A stretch of DNA of 64,000 nucleotides from Diorhabda sublineata (GCF_026230105.1 NC_079476.1:33284559-33348558); one strand, 5' to 3'. Positions 12,385-24,296 are shown, counted from the stretch's first letter. Made by a program: numbers and translations. The notes: generated by a model not told the origin, from the letters alone.

Positions 12385-12790
12385 GTTGTTATTCCGAGAA
12401 ACATCGATGCTGTACGAATAAAAAATATCGGCATGTGACTGACAGACAGATTGAGGCCTCTATGAGGATATCGCAGACTGCAATATAATCGATTTTTCAT
12501 GAATATTTAGGTGTGAGAAAGATATATTCCTGAGAAATTCACAGTTCCTATAAAGTGTATCATACAACTGAATATGAGAAAGAGAAAGAGATCGAATTAA
12601 TGTCTCAATGACTGTTTTCAGCAGATTTATCATCTAATGACATTTTCTGGTTCCTTACTGTCATACAAAAGATGCATGGACAGCGATTTTTATCACCTGA
12701 AGAAGCTGTTGAAGTTTTTGAAACCACAAAGTGGGAAAACTGATTCCTGAATTGATTTGAGCGTTTACAAAAAGTATAGACCTTAAGCTA
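12385..12790 (+). mobile_element. mariner relic with large internal deletion
   Basis: The plus strand reads HVTDRQIEASMRISQTAI near 12430 and then FHEYLGVRKIYS (family pattern VTYREIEASLGIS...IHSILHE.L.V.K), and after a deletion resumes at LSSNDIFWFLTVIQK, MHGQRFLSPEEAVEVFE and FERLQKV near 12640-12780. The latter is the C-terminus of the same transposase family (NDFFLFP..K.K..GQRFSSPEEAV.AF). The catalytic core has been lost between the two pieces. TIRs were not found. Confidence 0.65.
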
Positions 12791-14435
12791 TAAAACACTT
12801 TGTTTTGAAGTTGTTCGTTTCTGTTTCTTTTTGTAAAAACTTAAAAAGCAAACGAAGCTATTACTACTTTAACTAATGCGACGTAGTTTTTCTTTGAATA
12901 AATTTATACTAAATGAAAGAAGATAATTTTTAAATTCGAGAATTTAGGAAAAAATGTATTTTAAGTGTTAACCAAATTGTATTTAATAGTACCTAAAAAT
13001 AACATATGAATTTTTATTAAGAGGTAACATAAAAATGACTTATTTTTTTCTATCCACTTTGCACATATTTCCAGATTTTACCAAAAATTCGCGCATATAT
13101 TTTGTGACATATAGATTGGAACATTATTTTTTATTTTTAGCTTTCAATGAGAAAGTACATAAAACACCACTACCAAAATAATACACTCCCTCTTTGAGCA
13201 AACTTGGTTACATTGAACATTGAGACTAAATCCTTAGCTAACATTTTAATTATAATGGACTGTGCAAGTGTTAGGCACTTTCGAATTCTATAAGTCATCG
13301 TCCGAAATGTAATTATCATCAAGATTAAGATTTTTTCTAAAAATTTGTTAACTTAATACGTTTTATGCAAATCATTTGAAAATGAGATATTTTTGATACT
13401 TGAAAATGTTGGCAAAATGCAGAGTGACCTCCATAATGAAACTTGAATCAAATTAAATTCACCAAAAGTATGATTTCTACATCTATGAGTGGAGAATGTC
13501 ATCGGCATCTGTCGAGTAGCATAGATAGTAATTACTAATATTACTTAATAATATAAATATTCAACGATTAAATACATATAGATAAGTAAATCAAAAGAAA
13601 GTTTTTCAAAATGAGCTACTATGTTACAGTACAATTGAATAATAACATTCTCTTAAATTTTTTGCGTTGTGAACAAGTGAATATCAAATAGAAAAAGTTA
13701 GAGGGATACAACTACCACAAAATTTGTTTATGTTTTGTTCTTTCGAGACTTCTCGTCCTTCCTATGGGAAAATAATTTATATTAAGGGTAAATGTGTGCA
13801 TCAGTGTCAAGTGGGAATTATACCAACATTCGGTAACCAGTAGCGTTACATATTTTAGACAAGAAGTTTTGTCTAGAATTTTTAAGACAGAGAGAATTTA
13901 AACGATCCATATAGAAAGAAAAATTTAGTAGCTTTAGAAGATTTTCTAAATAATATGAGTAAAATATACAGTTCAGATAGCAGCTCAATATTTTATCGCA
14001 AAAGAGTGTAGATTTTTAAATAAATAATCACACAGCGTTTTTTGGTCGTGTAAATAAAATAGATTTCCTCTCAGTTATTTTTGAATTACAATTATGGTTG
14101 CGGGTATATGTTTACGTCTCTGGGCATTTTGTGCTAATGCTGTTTTTATAATAAGAATCATCGACTCTTGCTTCACTCCGACTTGTAGTTTGATCAAAAG
14201 TTATCGGGGCTAAACACTGATACTATCTGAAATATACTGCTATATCTTAATTATAATATTTATTTTCATCTTCAACAAAGAACAAATTTTAAGCAAAAGG
14301 AATAAAAAGCGTTAAGGTAGAGGCTGGGTTGAAAAGTATCATTTTGACTTTCCTCCAGGAAAAATACATAATCTTTGATGAAGTTTAACTTGATTGTATA
14401 AAAATCGATAATGGTTAACGAAAGAAAAACATAAA
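12791..14435. other. AT-rich stretch without recognised content
   Basis: No coding or repeat signal recognised. Confidence 0.35.
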
Positions 14436-14581
14436 TACGAAGGTTGCTATTTGAACTTTGAGATATGGCAACATTGATTAAAAATATTTACTTTTGGAAG
14501 ATCTGATACGAGGGTTGTTACTTACATTTTGAGATATGGCAAGCGCATGCCTATCTTAAAACTTAAATAGCAACCCTCGTC
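14436..14581. repeat. Cluster of mariner TIRs including a 71-bp dwarf element
   Basis: A single TIR of the ACGAGGGTTGC family starts at 14436 (TACGAAGGTTGCTATTTGAA), followed at 14507 by TACGAGGGTTGTTACTTACA. That one faces an inverted partner ending at 14580 (AACTTAAATAGCAACCCTCG). The inner pair (14509-14579) is little more than two mariner ends back to back with about 10 bp between. It could be a minimal deletion derivative of the family at 525-1316, 26133-26856 and 42543-42935. Confidence 0.6.
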
Positions 14582-14614
14582 CTGAACATCATAATGAAAA
14601 CCTGTAAAGTAAAT

Positions 14615-14900
14615 TGGAAGATATGGTGAACATCGCGAAGATGTAATAGTTTCCTTGAGCATGAAAACATTATTGTAAAATGAGTCACAAGGTTCGTTAC
14701 AACGAATTTGAAAAAAAAAAACGAATTGATGATTCAGAGCGCTGAGTAGATATTTCTACGGAAAATTACGTCGATATGTAACCATGGATCAAACCTAAAA
14801 TCACCAGTATAGAATTAAATTGAAACAGAAGTCGTCTGAGTGCAATGGAGTCGGCGAAAGTAGTTCGAAGCGAACAAAAGCGCAAAAATCTACAATTACT
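14615..14900 (+). mobile_element. mariner transposase fragment
   Basis: The plus strand near 14760-14890 reads LRRYVTMDQT, then, after a stop, NHQYRIKLKQKSSECNGVGE and SSSKRTKAQKS. This corresponds to the mariner block LRRYVTMDETW.HHYTPES.RQS.EW....E..PKR.K.QKS around the first catalytic Asp. Only this central block survives. A shorter scrap of similar sequence lies at 48.95 kb. Confidence 0.6.
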
Positions 14901-16369
14901 ATAACTTTACTATACTAAACAAGATTATCGCCTTTATATTTAGAGATACACCCGGCATATTGACTAGTTAGAAAAGGAAGATATAATGGTGACTATTAGT
15001 GTTCATTATTGTATTGAATGAAAAAGATAATCATGAAGAAATAGCCATAAATGCAAGAAATGAAATCTCTTTCACTAAGATAAATCATCACGTCCAATGT
15101 CAATGAAAACCATAGTTAAAATCAATGTATTGAAATTCCGTACCCAGCATATTCTTTAAATATGGCTTCCAGAGACGAAATTTGGCTAAGAGTCTTACTT
15201 TGTTTATGTAGTTGCATTATAAATATAATTGTTTGAATTTTCTTACAAAAAAAGTGTAGGCCAGTGTTATTAATAATGGATATTTAAGATAGAGATAGGT
15301 TAGGAGGAAACACTTTTCAAGATATAAGTAGTGGAAAACGAACAGTAATTTTACAGAATTCAGTTATAATTATTTTTTATTTATTAATATTTTGCTTCCC
15401 TGCTTTTCAAAATTATCCTAAACTTTATTAAAAAAGTTGGTGTATTAAACATAAAACTTTTTTATGAACACAGAGTATACAAAACTACGATCAATGACGG
15501 ACATATTACGGCGTTATTAAATTTAATGAATTCCAATTCATTTGCAATGCCTAAGCTTCCCTTACTGTTCCACCAATGAGAAAGCAACGAGGAAACCGGA
15601 GGCACATAATCTCTTATTTTGTTCCAGTGTAGAGGATGATTACTTTTCAGAATCCCAATTCACTAATCATTCCATAGCATCTAAAATAGAACATCCGCAA
15701 TTTTCATATTATTTCGTATTTATGGGTCGAAATATTATTAGCATTTAGAAGATACCATTCCAATACATTCTAAATAAAATTTTTTACATAAACGCTATTT
15801 GTTCCTATATAAATGAATCTTCACGTTTAAATAAACTAATAAAGATTTCTATCCAATAATCCAAGAAGTATTAACAATTTCTTTTGAAAAGAACCAGGAT
15901 TTGGAATTGACAAGAAACGAAAAAAACACTTAATGAGTTTCATCTGGATGGTCAGAACCATTTAAAGGAACAGACTCTCACTAAAAATTGAGTTGGAAAT
16001 ATCTGGTGATAGGAGATTACTTTTTTTGGTATACCGGTATACCAGGTTTCTCTTCTATTTTTGAAAAGGCATCATCGCCCATTCCCATTTCATTTTTCTT
16101 CGATTGTGGAATAAGTCAATATTGTAATCTTCATATTAGTTGTATGAGCCTGTGATATTTATATTTATAGATCAAAACAATCATTTATCACATTGTAACC
16201 CATTCTGAATGACAATTCTGAACCTGTTAAGCCTTGCTTACAGTACAAGCCTGAATTCGAGTGATTTACATCTCGGAATCAAAGTGAATCGTTCCGAAAA
16301 AATCATTTTTGAAGACATAATTATTCATATATATTTAGATAAAATCTAGTGGACGAAAAGGTCTAGGAG
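14901..16369. other. Stretch without recognised gene
   Basis: A 68-codon open frame at 15542-15748 (+) has no recognisable motif. A perfect 16-bp palindrome, GGTATACCGGTATACC, lies at 16028-16043. I see nothing else. Confidence 0.35.
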
Positions 16370-16830
16370 AAAAACAAATATCTCGTACATTTGGCCTTGG
16401 TCTTCCATTTTTGGTTTTGTTCAAACGGTCTACTAGTGCAAGTACAGTTTTGGTCTTGAACTTTTTTTCACTCATCACCAACAATATTCTAGATCAGCTT
16501 TGTATTCATATCATCTCTCTCTCTCTCTCTTCGAGGGCAATGATGTGATCCATGAACTTGCAAACGCTCAGTTTCTTCGCCATCAATTGAAAGTCAGGTC
16601 TCTTTCCAATATGTAACGTACTTATTAAATCATTCTGCTGGTCGACAGCAGACCCGACCTTCACTCATCCTTTGTCGTTTAAACCATTCGTAACACACAT
16701 TTGATGGTGATGGCATCTGTTCCGTACACTTCATGTGGCTCTGTAGCCATTTTTCGCAATTTGTAACAGCACTTGACGTTCACTCGTTGCTACTTTTGAC
16801 TATAGCAGGTTTTACTGCGCTCCCCGACAT
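16370..16830 (-). mobile_element. mariner-like transposase relic
   Basis: On the minus strand, in shifting frames, I read CCYKLRKMATE-like sequence, VYGTDAITIKCV and EWFKRQRMSEGR near 16830-16650, matching a mariner HTH block (pattern MATETH.ML...YG.DA.S.KCVYEWFKRF.EGR). Further on is IVGDE near 16480 with EQNQKWKTKAKCT after it, which could be the GDESW...SPRPKKAR block. A (TC)n microsatellite at 16516-16531 has expanded inside it. Too decayed to place in a subfamily. Confidence 0.5.
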
Positions 16831-17005
16831 ATCTCTGGATCATCATGTGTAAGCGCGTGCGCTTATTACATGTTGCCCTTGATATTACGCACCATTCACC
16901 GAACTTTTTAGATACACTACAATTATAAACGATACTTATAAAATCTACTCTAATTATGACAGTTTAAATAGGAATCTGATTAATAATAGTATACAACAGA
17001 CTTAA

Positions 17006-17308
17006 GTAAGGTTTACACTATGTAGTAGAGCTATATAGCAGAGCAGCACAGTTATATAGCTCTGCTACGTTCAAATGATGACACTGGAGATCTGCTATAT
17101 CTGTATAACAAATTCAAGCCTATTTTCTCTGTTGAAAATATCACGGCTGCTGCAAGAACTACCTTCTTCTTTTGGCTGGAAACTGCCGCCACTCCACTTT
17201 TTCCTAAGCTATATGTAGCTCTGCTACAGGGAATGGCATGAAATTGACTTATAGCAGAGCTATAATGTAGCCGATAGAGCTCTCCAGCTATATAGTGTAA
17301 ACCCAGCT
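17006..17308. mobile_element. MITE with subterminal GCAGAGCTATA repeats
   Basis: A 0.3-kb non-coding element with inverted ends: left AGGTTTACACTATGTAG, right, read inward, GGGTTTACACTATATAG. Inside both ends the motif TATAGCAGAGC and its reverse complement recur at least six times (about 17030, 17040, 17058, 17215, 17262, 17275). TTAA lies just outside each end (17002-17005 and 17309-17312), but the two ends differ by one base in spacing, so the target duplication is uncertain. Subterminal repeats of this kind serve as transposase-binding sites in hAT, CACTA and Harbinger-type elements. I cannot name the superfamily. Confidence 0.6.
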
Positions 17309-18289
17309 TTAAAACGATTGTATGGTTGATTTAATACACAAAAAAATTACGTTGATTATTTATTAAATATCAGGTGTTGTATGAATCATATAAAAACTTT
17401 CTCCTGGTAAACAACTCATGAATAATTGGTTTAGAATATATTTGAAAATAAATGATAGACTTTTACGAGATGTCTTTATAAAATAATAATAGTCCTTTAT
17501 TACATAAAGTGAAAAATGCACCGTTAACACATTCGCTTTTGAATTAGATTGAGAAAGTGTGCAAAATTTAGAATTAAATTCTTAACGTAGAGGTTTTAGA
17601 TAGTATTTTATTCATGCAAGAATATTTAATTGTCTTACATGAATAAAGTTTATCTAAAACAAGTTTTATTAACACTCATTAAGAATCAGCAACTTTAAAA
17701 GACAGTTATATCCAGGATTAAATATCCAATTGATTCACAGAAAAAAATCCAAATTCTTTAAAAACTGATAGAATCAACCAGAGACTCTAAAGAATCTAGA
17801 GATTTATCTGAAACTGAAACTGAAAAGATTATTATCGATGGAAATAAAGAATAACATAACAAACAAATAACGAAATGTCTATTGATATTAATAATGAATA
17901 GGTTAAAGGTCATTGCTTGAAGATTGAAGCGAAATAAATTATTTCCATTATTCCACGAGTGGATAAAGAGATACTTAAAAGGATTCATATGTCTAGATCA
18001 AATTGTAATTATAAGGTTATCAAACTGTATATTCCAAATAAAGAACGAGAACGTAGATTTTAATAATTTTAAATTCTAAAGGCAATAAGAAATAGGTTAG
18101 TTAAAATGTCAGGTAGATACTATTTATTTGAATGGCAATGGAAATCAGTAAGTGTCGCTCGAAGGTCACCTCTCCGGAGAGTGATTTCAAAGAGTCCGTA
18201 TACACTTAACTAGTTTCAATATTGTGTATTTTGAATCCCACGACGATATATGGACACGTTGTTGAAAGCTTTAAATTCTCTTTAAAGAC
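17309..18289. other. AT-rich stretch without recognised content
   Basis: No gene or repeat recognised. Confidence 0.35.
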
Positions 18290-18600
18290 CGAAATTCCAA
18301 CCCGCCAAAAACTCACTCACGACGTACGACTGGGAATGAAGCAGTGGATTAAAGATCGAACCAAGTAACAAAAGCCAATTTCAGAATCAAATTTCTCAAG
18401 TGGCAATGGGAAAGACAGGACCGACAATAAGTGGATCATAAGGATAATATAATGGTACTTAAGAGGTGTCCAAAGACCAGACGGCGAAATGTAAGATAAG
18501 GTGATGATGTCAGAAAAGAAGAACTGGTATCAAATAGCAAAATATAGCAAACAATGTTAGGAGGCTGCAGCTGCAGATTGAACATGGCTAAAATATTAGA
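18290..18600 (+). pseudogene. LINE reverse transcriptase C-terminal relic
   Basis: In broken frames the plus strand reads FRIKFLKWQWERQDR, then IIWYLRGVQRP-like sequence, WGDDVRKE and WRRLQLQIEHG. This is the typical C-terminal tail of RTE/CR1-like LINE proteins (pattern KWQWAGH.AR..D.RW......W.P...KR..GRP..RW.DD, then W...A.DR..WR.L). Only the tail is present, as expected for 5'-truncated copies. Confidence 0.55.
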
Positions 18601-19318
18601 CTATTAAGACAATAACTAAACTAAAAAATTATGCCCCAACGAAGATTTGTTTCTATCGAATAGATACGAATGGATTGATACAAGATTTTCAAATTATAAC
18701 GAAAGGTTCTGTTTCTGTACAATAATATTATATACTTCTATCGTGTGTACAAAAATCTTAATATGTTTTTAGTACACCATGCCAATTTTCCGAAATACAT
18801 TGAGATTTCGTTGGTAATTGTATTAAATTTATATGCGCAGATAATATTAGATAGATCATATGGTTATAAATATTTTTTTATGACCACAGAGGGGTTCTGG
18901 TCCTTAATATGGGGCCGTTGACTCTTTTTGACAGACAGGATCGCCATGTGGTATATGGTTCGCTGAAGGAAAACACTTTCGTATTATGGCGACTCCGGTG
19001 ATTAATGTAAATAAATACTTACACCAACCAGGGAATACAGACTGGGAAATGAACGACTTCTTCTGGATCACTGGGTTTATAATTATATTAAATATAATTT
19101 CTATCCACATTACTTCTATATACAATTATACACAATTGAATATACATTTCTATATACCACTGGATACTACTACAGTATATAACTATATACAACTATTTTA
19201 TATGACTAATAACTAAGCAATTCGCACAATCGTTTAATTATTCAGATTGTATGATTACATAAATACCTAAACTAGCTTTAAAATATCATGAACTTAATTT
19301 TGATTTCTATCAATCTGA
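18601..19318. other. AT-rich stretch without recognised gene
   Basis: Frames are open on both strands at 18900-19216 because of TAT/ATA-rich sequence. No domain was recognised. Confidence 0.35.
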
Positions 19319-19770
19319 TCCTCGCGTCGGTTCAATTGAGTTCATAATACTTTTTATGACCTTCGGAATTAATAACCATTACAGCTGACTGCTTCCTTAT
19401 TGCCTGGTATACCTTGGTTGGCTGGTAGCCATATTAAAGTTACTCTGTTTTTGTTAGGTAGTGCTTTTAGGATTTTTTTGTGCGCTAGCTTGAACATGCA
19501 CTCAATAGCCTTTAAAATCGCTTAGCTATCGAATGTGAATCTATCCAAACACTCCTGAGCACATATGTTTATTGCTAGCAAATATACTTAAAATTGAATT
19601 AAAAAATAGCTTTTCCTATTGATATGGTGAGCTTGCAATTTGGTCCAGAAATACTCAATCCAGCTCTTTGGGCTAGCTTCGAACCATATTTATATCAAAA
19701 GGATACAATCTAGCTTGCGGAATATCTTGATTGAGGCATGATTGCTGTTCATTGATTGCCGCTTTCTTGC
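19319..19770 (-). repeat. LINE RNase H-region repeat, copy 1
   Basis: The minus strand near 19400-19520 reads AIECMFKLAHKKILKAL, then VTLIWLPANQGIPGNKEA. This is the RNase H segment of a LINE (pattern SDS.AA..AL, then VTL.WVPGH.GI.GNEEAD). The whole 0.45-kb block recurs in the same orientation at 22063-22440, with near-identical end stretches such as CTCATGATTGCTGTTCATTG. Stops and the GH-to-AN change show decay. Confidence 0.6.
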
Positions 19771-20689
19771 TTTAACAATTTTAGAAACTTTAGGTGACCT
19801 GTCAGATTTCTTAAGTTCAATTTTTTTATTTGTTTTACCATGCTGGCACCTCTAGATACTTCTTTTACACTATAAGGAGAAGGGGAGGCCGATTTAGCAG
19901 CGACAACTGTGGATAGTTATGTTTACATTGCCCCTGTGGTACCCAAGCAGATAAGCCTTCGTTTTGGTCGATTGTACTTCAAGTTTCAGTAAAGCAACAT
20001 ATATTTGCCACTCTGCCCCGCCCTCACCACATTTCGAAAAAGTTGACATTGACATTTACTAACAGATGCTATGTAATCTAATAATTGTGAATATTCTAAA
20101 CATAATTGAATTAGAAATGATATATGCAAATAAACTTTGTTCATATCAGCTCATACATTACGAAATTTTCACTGTTGTAAAGTAATGGAATGAATAATCC
20201 AATGGAACATCTCGAAAATTGCTGCAAAAAAGACTCAGTTTCAATTTCTATTCATAACGTATACCACTTCTTTCATGTCGATGTAAGAAGATTTGACAAA
20301 ATAAATTTCATTTTGTATAGAGTTATAAGGAGAATATAATTATTTTCAAAGAAGTGTTTCATACAATTTGCGATCAAAGAAAACATTTCCCATTAGTACT
20401 AATTTAAGCTTTACAACTTTATCGTCAATATAATTTATAGAATGAACACAAAATGAAAGCAAGAACTTAAAATGTATATATTACATGATACCTGCTTTGT
20501 ATTGTGTCTAAAGAAAGGTATCAAATTGAGTGAAGTGGATTCAAATCGATCAATAGAATGAGGTTTACAATAATCATTAAATAGACAAATTCAGATTTTT
20601 CAATGTATATAAATTCAAGTACAGAACAGAAGGAAACAAGTAAGCCAAAATTCGGTTCAAGTTTTGAAGACGTTTTTTAATGCAGCAGC
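19771..20689. other. Stretch without recognised content
   Basis: No gene or repeat recognised. Confidence 0.35.
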
Positions 20690-21060
20690 AGCTAACAGTC
20701 CCATTTTATTTCTCAGGAAGACATCAAGAAGGTAATTTAGATCTTTTCAGAACAAAAGCACAAATGCTTGGATCTTGTTTGGAGCAGTGGAATCTTTAAC
20801 AAGATGTGAAAATTATGGAAAATGCATTATTTACTATCATGATATTCCAGGTTTACTAATTTATTGACTCTTTGAGAAATCTTTGCTGATCTCAAAGTTG
20901 TTACACTGCTCACAGGACTGCAGAGTGGCTTCACAAATTATTGTTGTTCTTAATGCGAATGAGACAACAAAGCCAGTTACATTTAGTTAAAGTTTGGCCA
21001 TCACGTCAAAACATTTTGCCCAGCCAAAACCTTCAACAGATTGGTAATAATTTTATTTAT
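20690..21060 (+). pseudogene. Relic of a repetitive invertebrate ORF of unknown function
   Basis: From 20885 the plus strand reads ADLKVVTLLTGLQSGFTNYC, CS*CEWDNKASY and then KFGHHVKTFCPAKTF. I recognise this as the segment DLKVI.LL.GLQ.G.TKYCCFLCEWDSR....Y....WP.R......G..N of a multi-copy protein found in many invertebrate genomes and probably transposon-encoded. Its function is not known to me. The region 20690-20880 may hold upstream parts (FSQEDI, KMENALF). The two Cys-rich positions (CC..C) are kept except for a stop. It is decayed and truncated. Confidence 0.45.
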
Positions 21061-21357
21061 AGTATTCTTCACAATCTAAAAAAGTGTCTTTACTACCCAA
21101 ACCTATATAAAATATTTATATGCAAGGGCATTGTGCAGGACCGCACGATTATATTTTAATACCTGACATTTTCCTTATAGTTAAAAGAGAAATTTGAATT
21201 TTATAAAATTTATTTGATTTCAATAAGGGTTATATTTGATTTACATCGTTGGGTTTGAAATTTTATTGAGATAGCTCTGGGAATTTTAATATTAAATTTG
21301 TTATAAATAAATACATATATTACATTTTGTTTATATTTGTGTTCATACATCTCTTAT

Positions 21358-21531
21358 GAGATCTCAAGTTTTTTCACGTGTTGAATAAAGTTTCTCCAGT
21401 TTTTGGCGGTTACATTTTTAGCCTGCGTCTTTATGAACTGCATCACACTACTACTTAAAGTAAGTGTCTTTTTGTGAGCAAGTGCATTACACTTTAATTT
21501 ATGCCATATCAACTCTATTGGATTAAATTTT
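21358..21531 (-). pseudogene. DDE_3 transposase C-terminus fragment
   Basis: The minus strand reads KFNPIELIWHKLKCNALAHK, then TLTLSSSVMQFIKTQAKNVT and AKNWRNFIQHVKKLE. This matches the end of a Tc1/IS630-like transposase (pattern PDFNPIEL.W...K..V......T.........I...T...W..C..H..K.E). The third catalytic residue lies in or just after the FNPIE block. Nothing upstream is recognised. Confidence 0.55.
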
Positions 21532-22062
21532 CTAACAAACGTATTCCTTTAAAGAATTATATCTGCTTACAGATTCTAACAATTATTGAACATTATAACT
21601 TTCGTGAAAATATATTTCACGTTCACACAAAAAGTCTTGTATTTCACTTTTCCTACTACTGGAACTTGGAATTTTTTTTTGGCAACAATGAAATGATGCA
21701 TTATCTATACACAATACAGCTAATCTGGGGTGTATTCGGCATAAATTTATTTTAAAATCAATATTGGAAGACTACAGTGGTTGTATCGCAGTGATAATTC
21801 AGACTGAAATCCGAAATATTCTTATATTCTTAGCTACTGAAAGCGGCCATTCAGGTATCCATCCTTCTTCTGACCCCATATGTAAAATAGTATCTTACAT
21901 TTATTAAACGAAACTTTGGAACAATTTCCAGTATTACATTTCATATATTAATTGGAGACTTATTCAGATCGTGAAGAAGCCTTCTCTGTCCATAAAAAAC
22001 AAACCATTGTTTCGCTGGATTTTGAATATTTTGAACATAATTTTGATTTATATTAACCTTGT
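21532..22062. other. Stretch without recognised content
   Basis: An 84-codon frame at 21501-21755 (+) is the shadow of the DDE fragment plus AT-rich sequence. I see nothing else. Confidence 0.35.
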
Positions 22063-22440
22063 TCTCGCGTCGGTTCAACTGAATTCATTATACTTTTTAT
22101 AACCTTCGGGGTTAATAACCACCACAGCTGCCTGCTTCCTTATTGCCTGGTATACCTTGGTTGGCCGGTAGCCACATTGAAGTTACTTTGTTTTTGTTAG
22201 CTAGTGCTTTTAGAGTTTATTTGAATTCGCACGCTAGCTTGAACATGCACTCAATAGCCTTCAAAGTCGCTTAGAGAGAGAATGTGAATCTATCCAAACA
22301 CTTATATATGTTTATTGCTAGCAAATATACTCAATCCAGATCCTTGCGCTAGCTACGAACCATATGTATACCAAAGGGATGCATTCCTACCTTGCGGAAG
22401 ATCTTAATTGACTCATGATTGCTGTTCATTGATAACCATT
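22063..22440 (-). repeat. LINE RNase H-region repeat, copy 2
   Basis: A second copy of the 19319-19770 repeat in the same orientation. It shares the minus-strand RNase H segment with the IPGN motif and the flanking stretch GCCTGGTATACCTTGGTTGG. It lacks a short stretch in the middle compared with copy 1. A third, shorter relative is part of 25260-25430. Confidence 0.6.
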
Positions 22441-23659
22441 TCAAATGGGATGTCTGTATCCAAACCATTTTCAACAATTGAATGTTGGTCTAAGTTCGAC
22501 GCCTGAAAACAAAAGAAATTCCAGCACAGCCCAGTATTTCCAAAAGTGTTCTGAAGATCCTGCATGAGCATTTACATATGATAATTTATTTTTTTTTATG
22601 ACCTTTCTTTCTACCTTAGGCTAAGAACTTATGGACCGCACTACGTAATTATAGTCTGTGGTGTATTTATCCTTTAACTGTACCTTAGAAAATACCATAA
22701 AAAGGACACCAGAATGACACCATATTTTCTGTTTAGTTAATATTTTCCTTTATCAAATGTTTGTCAAATAACTGAGTACATTGCAAGTGCTGTGAAACTA
22801 GTAGAAAATAATTTATGTGACATTCTTTATAGCAATGTGTTTACTTATATTGTTTAAAATTCATTTATTTTCCTTCTACAAGTACAGAACAGTGTATTTT
22901 TCCAAAGCTAAAGCCCCTTTCAATGGATCTACAAATTAGTTATTGATTTCCATCTGTAATTCAGAATTTATGGAAAAACAAGCAAAACAAACATTCATAA
23001 TTTCAACAGTAAATGTAAATAATATTCTGTAATCAAGTTTAATCAGATCATTGGACGTCAATCGTGTTTCGACTGTGAATTTAAACTGTAATTCTCGAAC
23101 AATTTTAGTCGAGCTGAATTCTTTCTGCAAAACCTTTGCCATAAATTTTTATTATGGTTATAAATGCCTGAGGCAGAGCCGATAGGAATTACTGGTAAAT
23201 TGTTATACTTGGCGTAACATGAACAGACAACAGACAACAAATCGTCTAGTCTCTTGTAAAAATCATAACATCTGGACAACATATTTATATATCAGTCACT
23301 ACCTCCTGTATTCGAAGACTTCTGGTTATTTTATGCGGAGTTGTCACATCGATAATATTGCCACGATTCTTTAAAATAAAACTGTTAAAACTGTTAACCA
23401 TGTATATACAATGAGTTTCAAAGAGTCTGTATCACACAGAAAATATTTTATTATACATTTACTAGAGAATTTGGGAATTTCGAGTAATTGATATTTGAAT
23501 GTTGCCATACCTTTAAATTATACAACTATGTGCCTACAGGAGTTAAGAGAAAGTAGAAATTTTGATCAACTGGTCTTATTTTCGATATTTAACAAAATGT
23601 TCTTCAGACTTAGAAAACAATTTTTACAGTCCATTCTATAAAAGAAGATCTCAAAATTC
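22441..23659. other. Stretch without recognised gene
   Basis: Overlapping minus-strand frames at 22936-23282 have no recognisable domain. Confidence 0.35.
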
Positions 23660-23810
23660 AGTATATAGTACGATTCCCGAGATCGGGACGACGATATTGG
23701 AGAGAGCACGTCGACAGAATGATAGAAGATCAATGGGCTAAACGGGTAGAGGATGAAAAATTAACTTAAAGAGACCTCGTTGACGACCTTCCAAGAGATG
23801 GCACAAAAAA
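23660..23810 (+). pseudogene. LINE C-terminal scrap
   Basis: The plus strand reads RDRRRYWREHVDRMIEDQWA, then KRVEDEKLT and, after a stop, DLVDDLPRDG. This resembles the RR.W..HV.RM...R.AK tail of LINE proteins, as in the 53.8-kb copy. Short and truncated on both sides. Confidence 0.45.
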
Positions 23811-24296
23811 AATTAAAAATAACAAAAACCATTCAAAAACATGATCAATCAATGATTTATTCCAAAATTTTTAAATTTAATTTTTCGCTTAGTTAATTTA
23901 ATTAATATTAGTCCATATTGATACTTATTGTGAACTTACAAAGTGAAATATTAATATTACTTACAAAGACTAGTAAATGTGTCGATATCATAATATGAAT
24001 GATAAATTGGACCAAGTATTTCTATAAAAAGGTAAAATCAATGTTAATGTTAATATCGAAATTGATAATCTTGATTAAAATTCATATTTTTACTGTTTGA
24101 AAAAGCGATATGTTAAGGCCAATTGTTTTCTGCAATGGACCAATTCACACCAAAAATAAAACAGATGAGGAAAAACTTTTCTATATGGTACCGCTGTTCA
24201 AAACTGAGAACTAAAATATAAATAAAATGAATTTTTAATATCTAATTTAACTATGTAGATTGTTTAGGGAGTCTTTCTGGCTTCTCGACCACTCTT
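23811..24296. other. AT-rich stretch without recognised content
   Basis: Nothing recognised. Confidence 0.35.

Noticed and set aside
18904..19216. Open frames on both strands as coding
   Set aside because: Composition is driven by TATA/ATAC-rich sequence, with no domain, splice context or family resemblance.
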